DNA of 64,000 nucleotides from Exiguobacterium flavidum (GCF_003344535.1 NZ_QPKS01000010.1:62001-126000); one strand, 5' to 3'. Counted from the stretch's first letter, positions 42,814 to 51,375 are shown. A program made the numbers and translations. The notes: generated by a model not told the origin, from the letters alone.

Positions 42814-42831
42814 ATCTCAAGATGAGCGATA

Positions 42832-43641
42832 TCAAGGTGTAACGAGGAAGACCGCACCGGCATCCTTCGAGTCGTCCCCGTTCGCGGCGGTCGTGACGAG
42901 CAACCCGTCCTTGTAAGGGATTGGGCAGGTCGGATTCTCGACCGGAAAATCAACCTGACCGAGTTTCTCGCCTGTGTCGAGGTTCCAGTGCGTCAAGCGC
43001 GAGCCGGCGTAGTGGGCGACCCATGCATTGCCGTCCTTGTCCTGCGTCATCCCGTCCGGAAAACCGTCCTCACCTTCGAGGTCGACCGCGATCCGTCCTT
43101 CGCCGAGCGGGCCGGACGGGTCGTACGGATACGCCATGATGCGCTTCGTCGGCGTGTCGATATGGTAAAGCGTCTTGCCGTCCGCTGACCAGACGAGTCC
43201 GTTCGAGTTCGTCAAACCCTCGAGCAGCACGTCGACCGTGCCGTCATTGCGCAAGCGGAAGAGAGATGCCGTCTCCTGACGTCCGCCATCCGCCTCGTTG
43301 ATGCTGCCGGCGACATACTGACCGGACGGATCGAGCTTCCCGTCATTCATCCGGTCAGTGGCCGGTAGATCGAGCTGCTTCTCGAGCGACAATTGTCCAG
43401 TCTGGACGTCGAACGTACCGAATCCGTGGGCCGACGTGACGCGCAGGGCGTCAGGAGAGCCTGTCAGCGCGATCGACGTGACGGCGCTCGGCAGCTGATG
43501 CGGCTTCAGCATCTCTTTTTCCAGATCATATACGAACAAAATCTTGTTCGGGATATCGACGAAATAGAAACGCTCCGTCTTCTCATCGTACACAGGCGAC
43601 TCACCTGTCTTGCAGGCTGTCGCGATAAAACGTTCTACCAT
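42832..43641 (-). CDS. SMP-30/gluconolactonase-like beta-propeller protein
   Basis: ATG 43641 lies eight bases after AAGGAGG and gives 269 residues. Family motifs are GESPVYDEKTERFYFVDIP (metal Glu), TDRMNDGKLDPSGQYVAGSINE and SNGLVWSADGKTLYHIDT, then DGMTQDKDGNAWVAHY. The metal-binding set E, N, N, D looks complete. The protein probably hydrolyses a sugar lactone. It follows the YceI gene by 44 bases without a visible terminator, so the two may be one operon. Confidence 0.88.
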   Translation of the reverse strand: MVERFIATACKTGESPVYDEKTERFYFVDIPNKILFVYDLEKEMLKPHQLPSAVTSIALTGSPDALRVTSAHGFGTFDVQTGQLSLEKQLDLPATDRMNDGKLDPSGQYVAGSINEADGGRQETASLFRLRNDGTVDVLLEGLTNSNGLVWSADGKTLYHIDTPTKRIMAYPYDPSGPLGEGRIAVDLEGEDGFPDGMTQDKDGNAWVAHYAGSRLTHWNLDTGEKLGQVDFPVENPTCPIPYKDGLLVTTAANGDDSKDAGAVFLVTP

Positions 43642-43685
43642 GATCATTTCCTCCTTGGCCGGTCCGCCCGGAGGACGGCCGGATT

Positions 43686-44219
43686 TCACTCTTTACCGTG
43701 GACGACCTCGAGATGCAGCTGGATTTTGATGTCGCTGCCGACAAGAACTCCGCCTGTCTCGAGCGCCACGTTCCACGTCAAGTTATAGTCTTCCCGTTTA
43801 ATCTTCCCTTCAACCTCAAAACCGGAGCGCGTGTTTCCCCAAGGATCGGATCCGCTGCCCTCGTACTCGACCTTGAACGTCTCCTCGCGTGTCACGTCAC
43901 GGATCGTCAAATCGCCCGTCACCTCATATTCGTCGTCTGACAGCTTGCGGAAGGACTTCGTCTTGAACGTGATCTCCGGATACTTCTCGGCGTCGAAGAA
44001 GTCGGCTGATTTCAAGTGGGCATCGCGGTCGGCACTTCGCGTGTCGATCGAGGCGACAGGGATGTGGACAGTGACGGACGCCTGCTCGAGCGCATCCGGG
44101 TCCCCGTTCAAATCGAAACGGAACTCGCGGAACTCGCCGCGCACCTTGGCGATCATCATATGTTTGACAGAAAAGTGGATCGAGCTGTGGTCCTGGTCGA
44201 TTTGATAGTTCGGCATCAT
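43686..44219 (-). CDS. YceI-family lipid-binding protein
   Basis: The 177-residue protein begins YQIDQDHSSIHFSVKHMMIAKVRGEF, the signature opening of YceI. It continues with VHIPVASIDTRSADRDAHLKSADFFDAEKYPEITF and ends in IKIQLHLEV. There is no signal peptide, so this is the cytoplasmic form common in Bacillales. YceI proteins bind isoprenoid-like lipids in a lipocalin-like barrel. ATG 44219 has AAGGAGGAACC upstream. Confidence 0.9.
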   Translation of the reverse strand: MMPNYQIDQDHSSIHFSVKHMMIAKVRGEFREFRFDLNGDPDALEQASVTVHIPVASIDTRSADRDAHLKSADFFDAEKYPEITFKTKSFRKLSDDEYEVTGDLTIRDVTREETFKVEYEGSGSDPWGNTRSGFEVEGKIKREDYNLTWNVALETGGVLVGSDIKIQLHLEVVHGKE

Positions 44220-44307
44220 CGGTTCCTCCTTGGAGTGTCAAAGATAGGTTTCTCACTCCTTCTACCCGTAATATCTTGAATTCAAAACATATTAAAAATA
44301 AAATACA

Positions 44308-44336
44308 TTGTAAAAAGTTTGTCAGAAAATGATAAT
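44308..44336 (+). promoter_or_regulatory. vegetative promoter of the phosphodiester glycosidase gene
   Basis: TTGTAA (44308-44313), 17 bases, GATAAT (44331-44336), ending 20 bases before the start codon. A weak CodY-like stretch lies in the spacer (11 of 15). Confidence 0.5.
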
Positions 44337-44355
44337 TAGAGGGAGGTGATGGAAA

Positions 44356-46533
44356 ATGGTAAAGAAAAACAAATGGGTGGTACCGTTCGCCGTGATGGCA
44401 CTCGCGGTCAGCCCGACCGTTTCTGCGGAACAACCGGCACGAGGCGTCACATATGAAGTCGAGGACGTGACAGGACCAAAACGTGTCCAGTCCGTGACCG
44501 TCTCGGCGGGAACAGGGCGCTGGGTCACGACGAAGGCACGGGATAAGGTGCTCGCGACGGAGACGATCCCATCGCAGGCGAAGCGCTACGTCGACAAGGG
44601 GCACCGTGTCGTCGCTGCGATCAACGGGGACATGTACCGTGTCGCAACCGGGTTGCCGATCGGCCTGCAGATCCAGGAAAACCGGGCTCTCGTCAGTCAT
44701 ACCGTCAAGGAATCGGCACTCAAGTTCCCCTCCTTCACGGTTGGGGGAAGCGGGCGGCCGGAAATCGGGAGCTATGCGATGATCGGGACGTTCTCAGGGG
44801 ACGGCAATCCGCTGATGATCCATTCGCTCAACCGGAACGAGAGCCTGAACAACCGGATCGCTCTGTTCACGCGCGCTCATAACGCGTCGGGACGATTGGC
44901 GATCCTCGATCCGGAGAAGTCGTTCATCGATAACGGGGCACTGGTCGTGCTCGAAGCGGATGCGCCCGTCGAGCTGCCGCTCGGCGGAACGGTCGAGGCG
45001 AAGGTCAAGGCCGTCTATCCGTCCTATGAAAGTGGGATCGAGATACCGCAGAACGGCGTCGTCCTCGCAGCTTTCGGGACGGTGCGGGAGCGGCTTCTGT
45101 TTGCTGCGCTCGAAGGGGAGGAGGTGTCGTTCCGCTTCGACTTGCGCGACATGACGACGCTCGCCCTCCGAAACGATGTGAAAGAGGCGATCTCTTCCTA
45201 TAACTGGCTCGTCAGGGAGGGACAGGCGCAGACGCTCGCGCAACTTTCGGAACAGCATGACAAGTATGTCATGACCGCTCTTAAAGCTCGGACGGCAATC
45301 GGACTGAAGGCGGACGGGACGGTCAAAATCCTATCCGTCGACCAGGGGAAGAGCTTTTCTAGAGGGATGACGATGATGGAACTCGCTAATCGTATTCGAG
45401 ATGAAGGAGTAGTAGACGCCATCGCTCTGGACGGAGGGGGATCGACGGAACTGATGGTGCGCCGGGAAGGCGTGCTCGGTCTCGCGACCGTCAACTATCC
45501 GGCAGACGGGCGCAGCCGTTCCGTCACGAACGGTCTGCTCCTGACGTCGACCGCCCGCCCGACGGGAATCGCCGAACGCATACAAGTGAGCGGGACGGAG
45601 ACGATGTATATCGGTGAGAAACGGACGCTCGGGGTCAAACTCGTTGATACGGCAGGTGAGCCGATCGACCCGAGAACGAAGACGTTCCGGCTGAGCAACT
45701 CAGGGACTGCGTCAGGGCTGACGCTTGCGGCTCCGCTCAAGCCCGGGACGTGGCGCGGGACGCTTGCGGTCGACAGCGCGAGAAAGACAGTGACGATCCC
45801 GGTGACGGACCGTTTAACGTCTCTTTCGGTCAATGCCGGACAAACCCTCCTGTTGAAGCGGGGAGAAAAGCGAAAACTGACATTGTCTGCGAAGGTCGGG
45901 ACGCGGACGGTCACCGTCCCGGGCAGTGCGGTCAGCTGGACGGCCGGAAGCGGGCTGACGGTGAAGGACGGACTCGTGACCGCAGTGAAGTCGAGCGGGA
46001 CGTCGAAGGTGACGGTCAGCGCAGGCGGCAAGACGGCCGAGTTGCCGGTCCTGATCGGAAAGACGAATGAGGTGATCGACAGCTTCGAGAAAGGGAAGTA
46101 CAGCGCAGTCTCACCTTACGTCTCAAGTTATCGCGTCGAATTGTCGGACAAGGTCAAGAAGAGCGGCATGAAGAGCATGGCCTTCATCTACTCCTATTCA
46201 GGGTGGAAGTCGGCCAACGGAGCGATGTATATCAAGTCGCCCGGCTGGGTCATCAAGTACCCGGCCCGTTCCATCTCGCTCGATGTGTACGGCGACAAGA
46301 AGGCGCCTTGGTTGCGTACGGTCGTCCGCGACGCGGCAGGGAAGGCGCACACCGTAGACCTCGCGCGCCGCGTCGATTGGAGCGGCTGGCGGACGGTCAG
46401 CGGAAAGCTCGATCCGGCATGGAAGGCGCCGCTTCGCGTCGAGTCGGTCTACTTCGTCGAGACGGACGCCAAAAAACGCGGGAAGTCGGGCGAGAGCCGT
46501 GTCTATCTCGACCGCTTGAGCGTACAGTACTGA
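44356..46533 (+). CDS. secreted phosphodiester glycosidase (NAGPA domain)
   Basis: The 725-residue protein has a signal peptide (ALAVSPTVSAEQ) and an N-terminal phosphodiester glycosidase domain (residues about 85-400) with AINGDMYRV near 97, GLPIGLQIQENR, AIALDGGGSTELMVRREG and the GRSRSVTNGL block. After that come one or two Ig-like beta domains (400-570) and a C-terminal carbohydrate-binding-like domain (FEKGKYSAVSPYVSSY ... VYFVETDAKK...). Relatives expose or trim alpha-linked GlcNAc-phosphodiesters; in bacteria they may act on wall or capsule polymers. It is monocistronic. Confidence 0.85.
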   Translation: MVKKNKWVVPFAVMALAVSPTVSAEQPARGVTYEVEDVTGPKRVQSVTVSAGTGRWVTTKARDKVLATETIPSQAKRYVDKGHRVVAAINGDMYRVATGLPIGLQIQENRALVSHTVKESALKFPSFTVGGSGRPEIGSYAMIGTFSGDGNPLMIHSLNRNESLNNRIALFTRAHNASGRLAILDPEKSFIDNGALVVLEADAPVELPLGGTVEAKVKAVYPSYESGIEIPQNGVVLAAFGTVRERLLFAALEGEEVSFRFDLRDMTTLALRNDVKEAISSYNWLVREGQAQTLAQLSEQHDKYVMTALKARTAIGLKADGTVKILSVDQGKSFSRGMTMMELANRIRDEGVVDAIALDGGGSTELMVRREGVLGLATVNYPADGRSRSVTNGLLLTSTARPTGIAERIQVSGTETMYIGEKRTLGVKLVDTAGEPIDPRTKTFRLSNSGTASGLTLAAPLKPGTWRGTLAVDSARKTVTIPVTDRLTSLSVNAGQTLLLKRGEKRKLTLSAKVGTRTVTVPGSAVSWTAGSGLTVKDGLVTAVKSSGTSKVTVSAGGKTAELPVLIGKTNEVIDSFEKGKYSAVSPYVSSYRVELSDKVKKSGMKSMAFIYSYSGWKSANGAMYIKSPGWVIKYPARSISLDVYGDKKAPWLRTVVRDAAGKAHTVDLARRVDWSGWRTVSGKLDPAWKAPLRVESVYFVETDAKKRGKSGESRVYLDRLSVQY

Positions 46534-46552
46534 AAAGCAGAATGACGCCAAA

Positions 46553-46578
46553 AGGGGATGTGCCGCGGCACATCCCCT
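46553..46578. terminator. palindromic terminator between convergent genes
   Basis: AGGGGATGTGCCG and CGGCACATCCCCT form a perfect palindrome; the T-run is short on both sides. Confidence 0.75.
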
Positions 46579-46591
46579 CTTCGTATATCGT

Positions 46592-46855
46592 TCAGCGACT
46601 CTTGACGAGCAGGTTGACGGCTTCCTTCACCATCTCTTCCGTCTGGTTGTCCCCGTTCTCCTCGGATTCACGCACGCATGAGATGAGGTTCGAGCTGACG
46701 ACGACACCGATCGTACGGTCGATCGCGGACCGGGCAGCCGACAGCTGGGTGATGACGTCGCGGCAATCCTGTCCTTCTTCCATCATACGTAAAATTCCCC
46801 GCAACTGCCCTTCGATGCGGCTGACGCGGTTCTTCATTTTCTGATCATAATCCAT
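46592..46855 (-). CDS. cstR: CstR-like persulfide-sensing repressor (CsoR family)
   Basis: ATG 46855 follows ACGGAGGAACATC and gives 87 residues. The protein follows CstR of S. aureus as I recall it: MDYDQKMKNRVSRIEGQLRGI, MMEEGQDCRDVITQLSA and ISCVRE... EAVNLLVKSR. The two cysteines of CsoR proteins are present but the position of the copper-binding histidine (before L-I-S-C) is Asn, as in CstR rather than CsoR. CstR de-represses sulfide-detoxifying genes when its thiols form di- or trisulfides. None of its usual targets is next to it. The operator is in its own promoter. Confidence 0.82.
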   Translation of the reverse strand: MDYDQKMKNRVSRIEGQLRGILRMMEEGQDCRDVITQLSAARSAIDRTIGVVVSSNLISCVRESEENGDNQTEEMVKEAVNLLVKSR

Positions 46856-46899
46856 GATGTTCCTCCGTTCGTTCGAGAGCGACAATATCTTTATACTTA

Positions 46900-46928
46900 T
46901 GCTATGCCCACTTGGGTATGATGTCAAT
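46900..46928 (-). promoter_or_regulatory. cstR promoter with embedded CstR-type operator
   Basis: On the minus strand TTGACA (46928-46923), 17 bases, TAGCAT (46905-46900). The spacer holds ATACCC-AAGT-GGGCAT (46920-46905), the inverted repeat expected for CstR/CsoR binding. This predicts autoregulation. Confidence 0.7.
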
Positions 46929-46993
46929 CCTGCCGACTCGGCCGGAAAAAGGGGAACGAATTGTGGCAATGTGATGTTTTTTTATCGAAATAC

Positions 46994-47020
46994 TGAAAAA
47001 AAGGCGATAATGGCCGATAG
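46994..47020 (+). promoter_or_regulatory. sigma-D (motility) type promoter of the EAL-protein gene
   Basis: TGAA (46994-46997), 15 bases, GCCGATAG (47013-47020), ten of twelve matches to TAAA-N15-GCCGATAT with the full GCCGATA core. It ends 37 bases before ATG 47058. Confidence 0.65.
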
Positions 47021-47057
47021 ATGAATGAATTCCTTGAATCTGAAATGAGGCAATCAT

Positions 47058-49100
47058 ATGGAACACTGGATCGTCCTAACAAAATATTATGAGCCGAAAC
47101 TCGTGCTCTTGTCCATTATCGTCGCCATCATCGGATCCTACGCCTCGCTCGAATTGAACCGCAGGCTGGCACAGACGGTCGGTATGCGTAAGCGCGCCCT
47201 GCTCGTCTCGTCACTGACCATGGGAATCGCGATCTGGGGTATGCATTTCCTCGGAATGGGCGCATTCCGCCTGCCGGTCATGATCCATTATGACTGGACG
47301 CTGATGCTGCTGTCGCTCCTGCCGGCCATCGTCGCGGCATGGATCGCCTTCTACGTCCTGCACCATTCGGAACGGAACCGCCTGAAGATCGCATTTGCCG
47401 GGACGCTGATGGGAAGCGGGATCGCGCTCATGCATTACATGGGGATGAGCGCGATGGATTTCGGGGGCGAGATCCGTTACGACAGGACATACTTTGCGCT
47501 GTCGGTCCTGATCGCCGTAAGCGTCTCCTATGTCGCGCTCATGCTGTTCCATATTCTGCGGAACGTCCGGCGAAAGGTCGTCCTCATGCCGGTCGCCGGC
47601 CTGATGGGCCTGTCGATCTCCCTGATGCACTATACGGGGATGTACGGCTCCTTCTTCTGCATTCCTGACGAAGCGGCGGCCCGGATCGGCGACGGTCCGG
47701 TCGTCTCGAACATCCTCGGGAACGTCGCGGTCCCTGCCTTCTTGACGTTTCTCGTCATCACCGTGCTCTACGTGCGGTTCGAACGCCGGGCGCTGCAGAT
47801 CATGGCGTTCACCGATCATTTGACAGGTCTGCACAACCGGAGATGGCTCGATCACAACATGGAACGATACGACAGTACATACGCCCGGAGCGGCCATCAG
47901 CTCGACATGTATCTCGTCGACCTCGATGGATACAAATGGGTGAACGACGCGTTCGGATTCGATCAGGGAGACATCGTCGTCCAGGAGATGGCGAATCGTC
48001 TGAACGGAACGCTCGGCCTTCATGAGGCTTGCATCCGATACAACGGGACACAGTTCTTCCTGATCAAACGTATCGAACAGGACGCAAAACGTGAAGAAAT
48101 CCTGAAGTCCCTCCTCGACGTCATCCGCAAGCCGATCTCTCTTGCCGGACAGGAAATCTACCTGACGGCGACGATCGGTGTCATCACCGCTTCAAAAAAA
48201 GAAGCGCTCGAGACACGGATCAGCCGACTCGAGAGCGCCCTCCGCGCAGGAAAGCTCGAAGGACGTGACCGCTACGTCATCTACGAAGAAGCGAAGCATT
48301 CGGAACAGCGCGAGCAGCAGATCGTCGGGTCGCTCCGGCGTGCGATGCGTGACTTCGCGGAGTTCCGTCTTCTCTACCAGCCGAAGGTGGCGCTTGCGAC
48401 AGGGAAGGTCGAACAGGCTGAGGTGCTGATTCGCTGGAATCATCCGAAGCTCGGGTTCATCTCGCCTGCCGAGTTCATCCCGCTCGCGGAGAAGTACGGC
48501 TTGATCCACCGCTTGACCGAATGGGTGCTCGAACAGACAGCAGAGCAGCTCATCGCCTGGCGGAAGGAGAGCCACTTCATCCGGAACGTCGCGGTCAACC
48601 TGTCGGCGACCCACTTCCGTTCGGAATCGCACAACCTGATGATCCGGAACGTCATCGAGCGCTATCAAGGCGAGGAGGAGTCGCTCCACTTCCAGCTCGA
48701 GATCACGGAGACGTCCGTCATGGAGAATCTCGACCGGGCGCTCTTGATGCTTGGCGAGCTGAAACAGCTCAGCTTCAGCATCGCGCTCGACGACTTCGGG
48801 ACAGGGCTGTCCTCTCTGACCCATCTGAAGCATCTGCCGATCGACACGCTCAAGATCGACAAATCGTTCATCGACGAGGTGCCGCATGACCAGCAGGGAA
48901 GTGCGATCACCGAATTGATCATCCAGCTTGCGAAGAACCTCGGGATCGAGGTCGTCGCAGAGGGGGTCGAGACACAGGAGCAGCATGACTTCCTGAAGAA
49001 GCTCGGCTGTGATTACGGGCAAGGCTACTTCTACAGCCGTCCCGTCAATGCGCACGACTTGAACCAACACTATATCGAACGACAGGCGTCCGGGGAGTGA
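47058..49100 (+). CDS. membrane MHYT-GGDEF(degenerate)-EAL c-di-GMP phosphodiesterase
   Basis: The 680-residue protein has a seven-segment MHYT sensor (residues about 10-235) with WGMHFLGM, LMHYMGM and LMHYTGM. A GGDEF-type domain follows (about 255-410) whose signature reads RYNGTQF, so cyclase activity is lost. The EAL domain (about 425-675) has EVLIRW in place of EALIRW near residue 455, EITETSV, LDDFGTGLSSL, KIDKSFI and VVAEGVETQEQ, so catalysis is probably kept. MHYT domains are proposed to sense O2, CO or NO through metal. It has a sigma-D-like promoter and should lower c-di-GMP. Confidence 0.9.
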   Translation: MEHWIVLTKYYEPKLVLLSIIVAIIGSYASLELNRRLAQTVGMRKRALLVSSLTMGIAIWGMHFLGMGAFRLPVMIHYDWTLMLLSLLPAIVAAWIAFYVLHHSERNRLKIAFAGTLMGSGIALMHYMGMSAMDFGGEIRYDRTYFALSVLIAVSVSYVALMLFHILRNVRRKVVLMPVAGLMGLSISLMHYTGMYGSFFCIPDEAAARIGDGPVVSNILGNVAVPAFLTFLVITVLYVRFERRALQIMAFTDHLTGLHNRRWLDHNMERYDSTYARSGHQLDMYLVDLDGYKWVNDAFGFDQGDIVVQEMANRLNGTLGLHEACIRYNGTQFFLIKRIEQDAKREEILKSLLDVIRKPISLAGQEIYLTATIGVITASKKEALETRISRLESALRAGKLEGRDRYVIYEEAKHSEQREQQIVGSLRRAMRDFAEFRLLYQPKVALATGKVEQAEVLIRWNHPKLGFISPAEFIPLAEKYGLIHRLTEWVLEQTAEQLIAWRKESHFIRNVAVNLSATHFRSESHNLMIRNVIERYQGEEESLHFQLEITETSVMENLDRALLMLGELKQLSFSIALDDFGTGLSSLTHLKHLPIDTLKIDKSFIDEVPHDQQGSAITELIIQLAKNLGIEVVAEGVETQEQHDFLKKLGCDYGQGYFYSRPVNAHDLNQHYIERQASGE

Positions 49101-49117
49101 AATCGTCCGGATGTTTG

Positions 49118-49153
49118 AAAGCAGCCGCCATTCAATAGGGCGGCTGCTTTTTT
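49118..49153 (+). terminator. terminator of the EAL-protein gene
   Basis: AAAGCAGCCGCC and GGCGGCTGCTTT pair around ATTCAATAG, followed by T-rich sequence. Confidence 0.9.
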
Positions 49154-49166
49154 CGTTTCCTAAACG

Positions 49167-49205
49167 AGACAGAGGGACCACCCGTGGCAGGTGGTCCCTC
49201 TGTCT
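49167..49205. terminator. hairpin between convergent genes
   Basis: AGACAGAGGGACCACC and GGTGGTCCCTCTGTCT are perfect complements around CGTGGCA. It ends five bases before the stop of the minus-strand yqkB-like gene and probably serves it. Confidence 0.75.
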
Positions 49206-49209
49206 TTAC

Positions 49210-49557
49210 TTATGAGCGAGCCGTCAACTGGCAACCGGTATGGTCGGTGACGAGCACGTTGTTGTTGAAATATTGGCCGTCGCTCTTGAGGACGAGCGAC
49301 AGTTTTTCGGCGTTGTAGTCGAGCGTCATCTTCTCGTCGAGGAAGTGGCTTGACCAGCGTTTGACGAGGACAGGACCGAGGTTCGACTCGATCGTGATGT
49401 CCTCAGGCGTCGCCTCCTTGACGAAGCGGATGCTGAAGATGCCTGAATTGCCGCATCCGCATCCTTCCGTGTCGTAGAAGAGATGAAGCTTGCCTTCCGT
49501 ATCCTGCTTCAACGCATCGATCCGCTCGATGGCTGATGGTGTGAATGTCAATTCCAT
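49210..49557 (-). CDS. YqkB-like Fe-S biosynthesis-fold protein
   Basis: ATG 49557 behind AAAGGGGTGTTCCTG gives 115 residues. MELTFTPSAIERIDAL starts an HesB/IscA-like fold, and the conserved cysteines appear as DTEGCGCGNSGIFSI in the middle rather than at the C-terminus. This is the YqkB group of the family. A late Cys (HTGCQL) is also present. Its role in Fe-S assembly is assumed by homology only. Confidence 0.82.
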   Translation of the reverse strand: MELTFTPSAIERIDALKQDTEGKLHLFYDTEGCGCGNSGIFSIRFVKEATPEDITIESNLGPVLVKRWSSHFLDEKMTLDYNAEKLSLVLKSDGQYFNNNVLVTDHTGCQLTARS

Positions 49558-49604
49558 CAGGAACACCCCTTTTTCTTTTAGCGTACGCCTTATGAGCCGT
49601 CACT

Positions 49605-50360
49605 TCAAGCGGTCTGCTTCTTGCGCAGGCGGAGCAGCAGGAGCAGGTATCCGGCGATCAGGACGATGACGGAGACGAGCGCGACGGTGCTGACGAGACC
49701 GTTGTCTGACGCGGCATTGATGCCGATATAGGCCCAGACGAAGACGAGCGGATAGATCGGGTCATTGTTGCCGAGCATGAACAGCAGGGCGAGCGCGACG
49801 CCGACGCCGAGCATGATCATCGTCCACTCAGCATCGCCGAATCCGAGAAGGACGTCGTTGCCGGACGTCTCCATCAGCAGGAAGACGTTCGCGATCGTCG
49901 CGACGCTGACCCAGCCGATGTAGATCGAGAACGGGGCCTTGAAGCGCAGGTTCTTCGTCGTGCTGTCGATCTTCCAGTAGATGACGACGAGCGACAGCAA
50001 GAGGACGAACATGACGATGAGCGAGGCCGGAAACCATTTCATCGAGAACATGGCGAGCCAGGCGCCGTTCGCGAGACAGCTGACGAAGAACCAGGGACCG
50101 ATTTTTCTGCTGATTTCGTTCTCCTTGAACTTCGGGATCGTCTGCAGGATGAGCCAGACGAGGAGCAGCGCGTAGATGAGTCCCCAAATCGAGAAGACGT
50201 AACCGGCCGGCTTGAACAGCGTATCGATCGTGTCCGAGATGCGTCCCGTCCGTCCGCCATCGAGAATGTTCGCCGTCACCATGATGACGAAGCCCGCCCA
50301 GTTCAGCCAGACCCAGGACTTGCTTACCGATCGTTCTTTTTTCGCGGTAATGGATGTCAA
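49605..50360 (-). CDS. TspO/MBR-like tryptophan-rich membrane protein
   Basis: The 251-residue protein has about seven membrane segments. The FKPAGYVFSIWGLIYALLLVWLI stretch and NGAWLAMFSMKWFP match the tryptophan-rich sensory protein group, which is longer than classic five-helix TspO. Ligand is unknown; TspO proteins bind porphyrins and steroids. The start is TTG 50360 behind AAAGGGGG. Confidence 0.75.
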   Translation of the reverse strand: MTSITAKKERSVSKSWVWLNWAGFVIMVTANILDGGRTGRISDTIDTLFKPAGYVFSIWGLIYALLLVWLILQTIPKFKENEISRKIGPWFFVSCLANGAWLAMFSMKWFPASLIVMFVLLLSLVVIYWKIDSTTKNLRFKAPFSIYIGWVSVATIANVFLLMETSGNDVLLGFGDAEWTMIMLGVGVALALLFMLGNNDPIYPLVFVWAYIGINAASDNGLVSTVALVSVIVLIAGYLLLLLRLRKKQTA

Positions 50361-50405
50361 AAAGAAAACCCCCTTTGTAGGAGGTTTACCCGCTCGAAGC
50401 GGTCG

Positions 50406-51257
50406 TCATGCGTCTCGAAGCTTCGTCGGATCGAGGAAAGACATCCCGATCGAGTGGTTTCCGGTATGGGAGCCGAGCACCGGTGTCAGGTCATCGATGC
50501 GGATAGTCGCATCGAAGCGGCCTTCAAGCTCCTTCTTCCACTCGAGCGCGAGCTCATATGCGCCGGCATGGAAGAGCGAGACATCCGTCACCTCGCCCTT
50601 CTCTAGGATCGCGATCAGGTGGTCGAGGATCGTCCGCTGTGCCTTCTTCGTCGTCCGGACCGTCTGATACGGGACGATCTTGCCGTCCTCGAAGTGGAAG
50701 AGCGGGCGAAGTTGGAGCATGTTGCCGACGAACGCCTTCGTCGAGGAGATTCGCCCGCCCGCCTGGAGCTGGTCGAGGTTGCCGACCGTGAACTCGATGT
50801 GATGATCAAGCCGTCGCGCAAGGAGGTGCGCCTCAATCTCTTCCGGCGTTTTGCCCGCTTCACCCATCTCGACTGCTTCCGCGAGCAGTTGGCCTGCCGG
50901 ATAGATGCCACACCGTGAGTCGACGGCGATCAGCCGGAAGCCGGCGATGTCCGCGCCCTGGACGGAGGCATTGTACGTGCCGCTCAGCTCGCTCGACAGA
51001 TGGACGGCGATCCCGAGGTCATATTCTTCCTTCAGTCGTTCATAAGCTTCCGCGAATGAACCGATTGACGGCTGGCTTGTCGTGACCTTATGTCCATCTT
51101 CGATCCATTGATAGACCGTTTCCGCCTGGACGTCGACGCCGTCGATGAAAGACTCTCCGTCGCGCAGCACCTGGAGCGGCACGACGGTCAGGTCAGGGTG
51201 GTTGGCGATAGTGTCTGGCAAGATGGTCGTACTGTCAGTGATCCACGCGATTTTCAT
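50406..51257 (-). CDS. DegV-family fatty-acid-binding protein
   Basis: The 283-residue protein has the DegV motifs: ITDSTTILP, TSQPSIGSF, HLSSELSGTYNA, AGGRIS and LGSHTGNHSIG. DegV (FakB) proteins hold a fatty acid for phosphorylation by FakA. The gene starts at ATG 51257 with AGGAGG upstream. It is preceded by a FapR-type operator on its -10 element, which supports a role in lipid metabolism. Confidence 0.92.
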   Translation of the reverse strand: MKIAWITDSTTILPDTIANHPDLTVVPLQVLRDGESFIDGVDVQAETVYQWIEDGHKVTTSQPSIGSFAEAYERLKEEYDLGIAVHLSSELSGTYNASVQGADIAGFRLIAVDSRCGIYPAGQLLAEAVEMGEAGKTPEEIEAHLLARRLDHHIEFTVGNLDQLQAGGRISSTKAFVGNMLQLRPLFHFEDGKIVPYQTVRTTKKAQRTILDHLIAILEKGEVTDVSLFHAGAYELALEWKKELEGRFDATIRIDDLTPVLGSHTGNHSIGMSFLDPTKLRDA

Positions 51258-51274
51258 GAGAAATCCTCCTATAT

Positions 51275-51320
51275 ATTAGTACCTAGTATTAATTGTAGGT
51301 GGAATACGCTGGAGTGTCAA
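51275..51320 (-). promoter_or_regulatory. degV promoter with FapR-type operator
   Basis: On the minus strand TTGACA (51320-51315), 17 bases, TACAAT (51297-51292). The stretch ATTAGTACCTAGTATTAATT (51275-51294 on plus) resembles the FapR box TTAGTACCTAGTCTTAAT at all but one or two positions and overlaps the -10. FapR represses fatty acid and phospholipid genes and is released by malonyl-CoA. Confidence 0.75.
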
Positions 51321-51347
51321 ACCACTTCCCTATTTTTTCGCAAACGG

Positions 51348-51375
51348 TTGCAGAATCAGCTGGATGCGCTATAAT
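51348..51375 (+). promoter_or_regulatory. promoter of the xre-potABCD operon
   Basis: TTGCAG (51348-51353), 16 bases, TATAAT (51370-51375). Direct repeats ACTAAACTC at 51388-51396 and 51410-51418 lie just downstream of the expected start and may be the operator of the regulator encoded by the first gene. Confidence 0.7.

Noticed and set aside
44317-44331. CodY-like stretch in the promoter of the phosphodiester glycosidase gene
   Set aside because: Only 11 of 15 matches, which AT-rich spacers reach by chance.
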